From NCBI RefSeq assembly GCF_008831285.2, contig NC_045147.1, forward strand, positions 246,001 to 310,000: a stretch of DNA of 64,000 nucleotides. Reading direction: 5' to 3'. The translations under genes were made by a program, and so were the position numbers. Positions 57,336 to 64,000 of this stretch are shown here, in pieces (position 1 is the first letter of the stretch; each line of letters begins with the position of its first letter). Origin of the DNA: Nymphaea colorata (Eukaryota > Streptophyta > Magnoliopsida > Nymphaeales > Nymphaeaceae). A model generated the notes under the pieces. The model was given only the letters and a program-made list of their open reading frames with translations, ran no database searches and had not been told where the DNA came from.

Positions 57336-58115
57336 TAGAACAAACACCAAGGAATTCACAAGGCAAAGTAAAAAGAGATATGGGCAAAGCCTTAAGGATA
57401 TATTAAGCCATAATATGAAAATTTATATACTTGTAAGGCATTTCATAGACAAATTAAAAAGAAAAGCAACAAACACATGATACACAAATAATATATGATA
57501 TATAAGGTATCATTCTGTAGGAGTGATAGATTATACAACAGGACAATGATAGCTTCAACTTGTCTGATATAGAAGATATATTTTGGGATTATTACTAATG
57601 ACAATAGTTATGAACATAGTAAATGACAGGTTTATATACATACTAATGAAAATACTGGTAAAAGGATATCAAAGTAGGTATTACACACCATACATAGACA
57701 CAAGAGCACAAATTAATACATGTAAAAAGATTTGTTTACCAAAAAAGCGTTGGGAAAAATTAAAAACCACCATTGAAGTAAAAGGGTTCAATGAAGCTAA
57801 AGATATTATAAATTTTAAAGCCAGTAACATCACAGTTAAAATGTGGAAGAAAATAATTAACATAGAACGAATTTATGCTCTTGGGTTACAAATAAAAGAT
57901 TTGATATTAGGAAGGCCTTTCTTGAATAACTATTTACCAATAGGAATAACCGATAAACACTTAATACTTACGACACCATGTAATGAGAAAATATAAGCAT
58001 TAATAGTAAAAAAAAATTGAAAAAAAAAAGAAACTACTTGGATAAAAGGAAATAGTAAGATAAACTAGAAAATGGTATCACTTTACATGTGTGTGACGTG
58101 AATGTTGTCAATTTT
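57328..58115 (+). pseudogene. Module b and retropepsin 2 (start of pol ORF), truncated
   Basis: ATG 57328 overlaps the module a stop by 8 nt (ATGATTAG). Module b begins ISRTNTKEFTRQSKKRY, clearly related to module a. After breaks, the open frame 57583-57996 carries YIDTRAQINTC (A3-type protease active site with Gly changed to Arg), KRWEKLKTTIEVKGFN and ILGRPFLNNYLPIGIT. This is the protease normally fused to caulimovirid RT. Homology with copy 1 ends near 58115, before RT. Confidence 0.78.
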
Positions 58116-58638
58116 TAAATTTTTTGGATGTAAAAGGAACTGGTTCTTATTAGCTCTATGTTTATTTCTTCAGTTTTTGCTGTATATTGTTCAACTTCCT
58201 ATAAGAGAAAAAGAAAAATTTCATTGGAACACAATACATTATAATGATAGTTGCAGCCTTTAGGATGTAGTTTAAGAAGAAAATTGTCTTTCTATGATGT
58301 TTCTTAGTTCCTATGCTATTTTCTTATTGTGTCATTCTGCTAACCATTTAAGATAATGCACAAAAATTTGCAAGCTTAATATGAATAAAAGTTATCATCT
58401 AAGGAATATGTTAAATGATCAGTATGATGGAAATGATCTTATAGAGAACATATGCCTGCACATATAAGGGCTAATATAAGATAAGAAGCAAATGTCGTGA
58501 AAATATCAAAAAGGGTCTACCAAAATAAAATGCAAGAGAAAATAATGAAGCTGAAAATCAGTCAAAACAGGAAATGGATGGATTTGTTTCTGAGTTTTCT
58601 GCGCATTTACATTTCCTGTCAACTGTTTCTTGCTGCAG
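58116..58638. other. Unassigned
   Basis: No coding match was found between the end of the viral sequence and the mannanase exon. It may contain intron sequence of the captured or decayed mannanase gene: it ends in a TTTCTTGCTGCAG acceptor. Confidence 0.45.
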
Positions 58639-58835
58639 GCTTTGGATTTTGTCTTGGTAGAAGCTGGAAAATACGGTTTGCGGCTTATCCTTAGCCTTGT
58701 GAACAATCTTGACCCATTTGGTGGAGGGCTCAATACGTAAAGTGGGCAGAGGTTACTGGTGTTAATGTCTCAGAATCAACAAACTCATTTTTCTCCCATC
58801 CAACCATCAAATCCTACTACAAAGCCTACGTTAAG
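58639..58835 (+). pseudogene. Endo-1,4-beta-mannanase (GH5) exon, frameshifted
   Basis: A single 197-bp exon between TTTCTTGCTGCAG and AAG|GTTCAT. It encodes [20 protein letters not shown], then VNNLDPFGG and, in the next frame, [28 protein letters not shown]. This is the conserved N-terminal part of plant mannan endo-beta-mannosidases, secreted enzymes that cut cell-wall mannans. One base is missing at about 58728-58732, which gives a TAA at once. The catalytic Glu residues are on later exons, which I could not find within the next kilobase. It is therefore a gene fragment or pseudogene. Confidence 0.87.
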
Positions 58836-59650
58836 GTTCATTATCATTACTCTATGATGTTTGGTTTGACACTGAAGAGCTAAAGTAAACTCACTTGATA
58901 CTCAAGACTCAAGAGTGCTTGTTGGGTTTCAGTGTTTCTGTTTGGGTCAGTTCCTAAGCACTGTGACATAGAATTTATGAATTTTTCCACCGAGTTGTAC
59001 CAAATTACCAATATACTGTACCTGGTTTAGCATATGGGACATGCTTGCTAGCAATGAGCTTTCAGAAACGTGTATGCAGTTTAATATGGATTGGAAATGA
59101 CTGAATTCAAATAATCACAGAGCTAATCCATGTTTCCTTTGGTCATCCTCTCATGCAATTCTGGGTTTCATACAAAATTGAAGCTTGTCTAAGTGGATAG
59201 AAGATTCTTGGGCTCCATTTGGTTCAATCAAAACAACAAGAAAAAAAATGTAACAGTATCAACTATAAAAGAAAAGTACCTAAATATGCAGAGGGACGAG
59301 GGGTTGAGAAGCCGCTTGACTGCTGAATAGGCTGAACAAAATCTAAATCCCTAATTAAACAATTAAAAACAATAGACTCAATACCTAAATCAAAATAAAA
59401 AAATAGACAATCAGATTATCAGTGACGAGAAAACTGAGAAGAAAGCCTCGTTCACCGTCGGTGGTCTGGTCACTGGTGGAGCAGCAGGGGCTTCCACCTC
59501 CTGTCCTCCACACGAAATGCAAAGCAACAAATTAATTTATGCCGACGATATGAAGCTAATCACCAGTATTGACATGTCGCTACAATACATTCTTTTGGTG
59601 ACAAATTTTAAATTTTAACTATCTCACAATTATTTGGCTTGTGACAGCAT

Positions 59651-59772
<122 letters not shown>

Positions 59773-60019
59773 AGAGTGAGTTAATGGTGACTCTGGCTAT
59801 CGAGAGTTACCCAGCCATCTAACTACAGTCGTTGATCTGATGCAAATGAATTATTGAGAGAAAAACATGAAGAAAAATATGAAAATTAATATTAGATGAT
59901 GAAAATGTCCATCACTGTTTTTCTTTTGTTTTTTTTCTTAATCGTCTATATCCTGAATCCAAAGGTCTCGATTAGACGAGGGAGTGGCTCTAAAAAGGTA
60001 GAGTTACCATTTAATTTTC

Positions 60020-60020
<1 letters not shown>

Positions 60021-60075
<55 letters not shown>
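60021..60075 (+). repeat. (CA)n(TA)n compound microsatellite
   Basis: About 13 CA units followed by about 14 TA units. Confidence 0.95.
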
Positions 60076-60078
<3 letters not shown>

Positions 60079-60417
60079 TTGGAACTCGAGTGAAAGAAGC
60101 TGTACTATTTGACAGTGCAATGTAGGCATGTTTTCTTCACAAATATTCTCTATGTCATTATAGTTATTTGTGACCTACAGGTTTGTGGCTTGTATGTTCG
60201 TTCCCCATTTACTTTAAGTCAGAAGCTGTTATAAAAAATAAGGCTGACAATCTAGATCTGTCCATCTAATGGGGTTCGGGGTTCGGTGAAGTGAGGCAGC
60301 TAATATATATGGAGCAACTAATCAAATATTTGGTCACACATTGAATCTTATTAGTGTTCCAGTTCGTGAATAATGGGGGAATGGGTAGATGCTATAACCA
60401 GAGAACACTGACATGAT

Positions 60418-60642
60418 TAGGGATGTCAATTGATCATATTCAAATCAGATATATTGTTAATCGTATCAGTTTTTTATGATATTGAATCCATTCTGAATTC
60501 GATTTTTACATTCATATTCAAGTCTAAATTTTGAACTGCTACTGACCCATTTTTTAAATGTAAGAGCATTGGACATAAGATATTTATTTAAAATTGAATC
60601 TGATGGGATGCCATTTTTAAAATTTGAATTTGATCTGTTTTC

Positions 60643-60685
<43 letters not shown>

Positions 60686-60742
60686 AGTTTCAGAATGGTT
60701 CAAGTAGATGTCCGATCCAAAATGGATATATTGACATTTCTA
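60418..60742. mobile_element. hAT-type MITE (325 bp)
   Basis: The ends are TAGGGATGTCAATTGATC (left) and TAGAAATGTCAATATATC (right, reverse complement). Flanks GACATGAT (60410-60417) and GACCTGAT (60743-60750) form an 8-bp duplication with one change. It contains a (TA)n run at about 60646-60683 and no ORF. TAGGGATGTCAAT ends are typical of small plant hAT elements. Confidence 0.8.
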
Positions 60743-60767
60743 GACCTGATCTGGGCGCAGTTGGGGT

Positions 60768-60955
60768 CCAAAGGCAGAGCCACATGTGAGGTGATGTAGG
60801 CAGTTGCCTACACCAGCCCCACAAAGTGTCTTTGTTTTCATATTAATGCCGCCAATTAATTATTCATATACGTATATTTATTGCCTCTAAAGATATGAAA
60901 GTTTTTGAATTAGCACATGTAAACTCAAAATTTCTGGTTCCACCACTGTGGTATC
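60768..60955. mobile_element. Remnant of a GGGGCAGAGCC-type DNA element
   Basis: Begins AGGCAGAGCCACATGTGAGG and ends AATTTCTGGTTCCACCACTG. Opposed GGCAGAGCC/GGTTCCACC ends and the short AT-rich centre resemble the element at 62860-63054, a common kind of plant non-autonomous repeat. No duplication was found. Confidence 0.35.
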
Positions 60956-61489
60956 AGATTTGGTTTTTGAACGTCACATCGTCCTTGATCAAGTAGCTTC
61001 TCTTACAAATTTTTTACATGTAAAATGTGAGCGTACATATCTAATTAAACATACTACCCAATTTTATTTGAGAGCCCGATTTAAGTGGTTCGGCTTGGGT
61101 TGCTGGGTTAGTGCGAACCCATTACATATCTCCTTCTTAACTTAGCCTAACATTCTCATTTTCAATTATCACGATCCGGTAAAGCATGTCATAAAGGATG
61201 GAGACTTAAACTCTCAGTTAGATATCAGTTAGATAGTAAAATGAAATATTCATCTTGCACACCTTTTTCCCATACAATGTGTCGCACTCAGTTTGGTAAA
61301 TAGATGGGAAATAGGACCCACACGCCCTTGAAGGGTAGGTCGGGCAATGGGTTGAGTTTGGTTCAGATCCCACCATTGTCGAACCTATCAAGATCTGAGT
61401 TTGGTGGTGCGTCTCATCAGTAATCGGGTGACATCTATAACATCACAATATTGTATGCAAACATGGCTTGGTTCGTGTAGTTCGACTTA

Positions 61490-61797
61490 GACCACGACTT
61501 ACAACTAACCTAGCGATTTTTTAAATGTTCGACTCGTTTTTTTAATTTAAAAACCGGTTATTGACATTAATTAGTTATATAAGTTCTTACAAAAACTCGT
61601 TAATGTTTGTCGAGCCTTAATTGAGTCGAGCTCGATTTATGGCAAAGTAATAATCCATATATTTAAACGAGTTTGTCAAGCTTTAATCGAGTCGAGTTCG
61701 AGGTCACCGCATAACTATCGAATCGAGCTCGAGTTGCCGAGTTATTCTCGACTCGAGCTGGCTGAACTTGGACTCGACTCAGCTCGTGTTGACCCCT
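61490..61797. mobile_element. Possible hAT end with CTCGAG-rich subterminal repeats
   Basis: Rich in GAGTCGAGCTCGA and ACTCGAGCT motifs in both orientations. It ends ...CTCGTGTTGACCCCTA, the reverse of a TAGGGGTCAACACGAG terminus. The left end was not found. It is similar in style to the element ending at 10147. Confidence 0.4.
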
Positions 61798-62859
61798 ACC
61801 ACTGCCCATTTTTTATCCATATAAATATGATATATAAATATGATATGGTTGTAAACCTGTCACTTGTTAATTTTGCTCCAGAGAGTCTCGATCCAGGTGC
61901 AATGCCAGCGACCCGATTCAGGTTCAGACCCGAAGTTATTTACGTAGGTCGGACGCAAGTTGACGCTCCAGTTAGTAGAAAATGGGTCAGCTGAAAGGGA
62001 CGGGGTATGGGTGCGAAGAAGGCGGAATTTTCATTATTTATGAATTACAATTAATTGTGTTCGAAGCCTGAGGAACCAAAAAATCCGCCCTTTTTTTAAA
62101 CTCCCTCTCTCCTTCAAAAATATTTCGTTTCAAGTCCCTTTATCGAACAATAAATTCGGTAAAGTCCCTTTACGTACTTTCCCTTGATCATTATGGCCCG
62201 GATTGCAAGCTAACGATGAAGTTCGCTGGTGGATGTCAATCGTTTGGATTCAGATCGGATTAAGCCTTGATCGGATTTGACGGTCGATTGAAATCCAGGT
62301 GGACTCAAATTCCAAATATTCCATTTTGTGGAACCGAATTTGAATCCACCTATAAAAAAATCTGATGTTTATATGCAATCGGGTTGGATTCATTATTGGA
62401 TCTCAATCAGATATGGAACTTGATGCCGGATTTAGTTAAGGACTACATGCTGAAGCTGAATTCGGTGAGTAATTGGATCTGAATTTCTTTACCAGGTCCG
62501 ACTAAACAGGTTTTAAAATCTGATACGTCCAATTCATTTATATTCATGTCAGAAAAGTGTTAATAGTAGCCAAATCAACTTTCTGTCACTCAACACCAAA
62601 AAGAACTTCCAAATTTTAAAGGAAAAATTCGTTTCACATTGCTCTAGATTCAATTATGCTATTATGGTAAGATGTTTACACAAAAAGGTAGAATCTGAGA
62701 TTTATTTAATTTAAATCTGCAAATAAGTAAAAGTTTCACATTTCTTTTACTTTTACATGGACCAAAGATCTCTTTTAATATCACATGGGACAAGGGGTTA
62801 GGCCAGTGGTGTTCGATCATTATGGACCGTTTGATTCTTGAACTGAAGTAAGTGAGATC
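61798..62859. other. Unassigned
   Basis: No protein is recognised. A segment with ATCGGATT/TTGGATTC motifs (about 62230-62530), starting TGGATGTCAATCG, resembles the left end of the MITE at 60418, but a right end could not be fixed. Confidence 0.35.
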
Positions 62860-63054
62860 AGGGGCAGAGCTAGGGAGAGTTGGCAGGGGCCTTGACCCCC
62901 CCTTAATCATTAAAAAAAAAAAAGTTACATTTAATGTTTAAAATTTTTCATTTAACCCTATATAAAAAATTTTAAAAATTTATATTTTGACTCCTATTAA
63001 AATTTTGAAACTATAGTTTGACTCTTTTAATGAAAAATTCCTGACTCGGCCCCT
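62860..63054. mobile_element. Small non-autonomous DNA element (about 195 bp)
   Basis: Termini AGGGGCAGAGCTAGG and (reverse complement of the right end) AGGGGCCGAGTCAGG match at 12 of 15. The interior is AT-rich with an A-run and TTTAACCC/TTTGACTC repeats. No clear target duplication; the superfamily is undetermined. Confidence 0.45.
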
Positions 63055-64000
63055 ACGTAAAATGGCACTGTCCATTGTAGGTAAACTAAGGGAGAATTAT
63101 GTGCTCTGTTCGCATGTACCGCCTGTTTCACAGGCACCAGTAGGCCCTATCCATATGTCAAATCTTCGTGCTCAGAAGCATCCTTAATCGCAAAATCTAA
63201 AATACTTAAGGTTACTCTGTCTTTAAGCATGGGCACGATGCCTGGTACCTAATAGATGATCAGTATTTGGCTTAACTTAGGCCTGAGACCGAGCATGAGA
63301 TCAAGCCTAAAATTGTATGCTAGACTGGCCCGATAACTTATAGTCCTGGCTTGGACTTTCTTGAGTTTGACTGATTTGGTCCGAGAACTTATTTTTAATA
63401 CTATTTTATTTACACATTTATACATATAATTATATATATTTTACTGTAGTAATTATATTCTATATTAAATTATAACTGAGCCCAGACTTGAGCTTGAGCC
63501 CTGGTTCAAGTTGGGGGTAGTCGGGCTAGGCCTAAGCTGTAGTCATAGGCTGCAGGAGGGCCCAGCCCGATGGAGCCAGCAGATCCAATGGCTAGCCCTA
63601 AGGTCACATACTAATCAAATATAAAGTATATATATATAACTAGAAAGAGAGAAGCATACAGCCATGCAATTGTAAATTAAAAAACCACCAACTATCGCAA
63701 GTAGCGAGTGCCTATAATAAGACGGTAGATGATGTCAAGTTGATGGGCTCACAATAAATGACTGAAATTTTAGTTGGTATAGTTTTTGTAAGATCATCAA
63801 TGGCCCGCCAACAATAATTAAAAAAAAATAAAATAAAATGAAAGAAACGCATGCACTAGTGAAAAGGGGGTTTGGTTTCGTATAACATGAGCCTAGAAAC
63901 AAAATTAAAGCTTTATAAATCAGAATGATGCTTTATAAAATCAGAATCATAAGAGGTCAAATTTATACTTCAAATCAAAGGGAAAGAGCTGTATGCTCGA
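63055..64000. other. Unassigned; degenerate GGGCC/GGCCC-rich segment
   Basis: TAAGCATGGGCACGATGCCTGG at about 63216 resembles the terminus of the hAT element at 5498, and 63480-63600 is rich in GGCCC/GAGCC. The supposed right end (...GGCTAGCCCTA at 63601) matches poorly and no duplication was found, so no boundaries are claimed. The rest to the window end shows no gene. Confidence 0.3.

Larger units (their letters stand above)
52300..58115 (+). mobile_element. Endogenous caulimovirid (pararetrovirus), copy 2
   Basis: Plus-strand order: small ORF 1 (interrupted by a hAT element), small ORF 2 overlapping it at ATGA, capsid with zinc knuckle, movement protein, retropepsin-like domain 1, modules a and b, and retropepsin 2. 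Homology to copy 1 stops at about 58115, before RT. The capsid-before-movement-protein order is shared with copy 1 and is opposite to badnaviruses and caulimoviruses. I recall cavemoviruses/solendoviruses as closest in that respect, but this is not checked. Frameshifts and stops make it defective. Confidence 0.88.

Noticed and set aside
43056-58115. A functional or reactivatable virus copy
   Set aside because: Each copy lacks essential parts and carries stops, frameshifts and altered catalytic residues; copy 2 is also split by a transposon.
63216-63601. Second copy of the 5498-type hAT element
   Set aside because: The left end is similar, but the right end matches poorly and the flanks (TCTGTCTT and AGGTCACA) do not form a duplication.

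Overview
The window is nuclear DNA of a flowering plant. It is AT-rich, has long (TA)n, (CA)n and (CT)n microsatellites, and most of it is layered decayed transposable elements. The only gene that looks functional is cut by the left edge: the last coding exon of an NF-YA (HAP2/CBF-B) transcription factor at 101-472 (+), with a 3' UTR carrying a miR169-type target site at 573-593. I cannot name the species. The plant assignment rests on the NF-YA/miR169 pair, plant-type Ty1/copia, L1-like LINE and caulimovirid sequences, and a plant endo-beta-mannanase exon.

Layout. 3.4-8.6 kb: a broken Ty1/copia element (+) with a 916-bp hAT-type element inserted in its integrase region (8-bp target duplication). 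8.6-11.3 kb: degenerate repeats and purine tracts. 11.3-19.6 kb: LTR-like DNA, two overlapping copies of a long-LTR family (TGTTAACACC start), then a copia RNase H plus LTR fragment. 19.6-23.1 kb: no recognisable gene. 23.15-24.45 kb: a tandem duplication with exon-like segments. 24.95-41.8 kb: one approximately 6-kb LINE on the minus strand, split by two later insertions. These are a 3.07-kb solo LTR (26153-29219) and a copia element with both LTRs (31872-39595), itself split by a 4.29-kb solo LTR (32812-37105). All three insertions have imperfect 5-bp flanking duplications.

43.0-58.1 kb holds an endogenous caulimovirid (plant pararetrovirus) in two inverted, partly overlapping copies. Copy 1 (minus, about 43.06-47.44 kb) runs from the capsid half to RNase H. 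Copy 2 (plus, about 52.3-58.1 kb) runs from the 5' ORFs to the protease. Between them lie a hAT-transposase (TTF zinc finger) fragment and another copia element. Copy 2 is split by a 1.6-kb hAT-type element with an 8-bp duplication. Both copies share an unusual order: capsid/zinc knuckle, movement protein, a first retropepsin-like domain, two related ~85-residue modules at an ORF overlap, a second retropepsin, then RT-RNase H. All copies carry stops and frameshifts. This is the most novel item in the window.

58.1-64 kb: a single frameshifted endo-beta-mannanase exon, microsatellites, a 325-bp hAT MITE and other small DNA-transposon remnants. No CRISPR array, operon or rRNA/tRNA gene was recognised.
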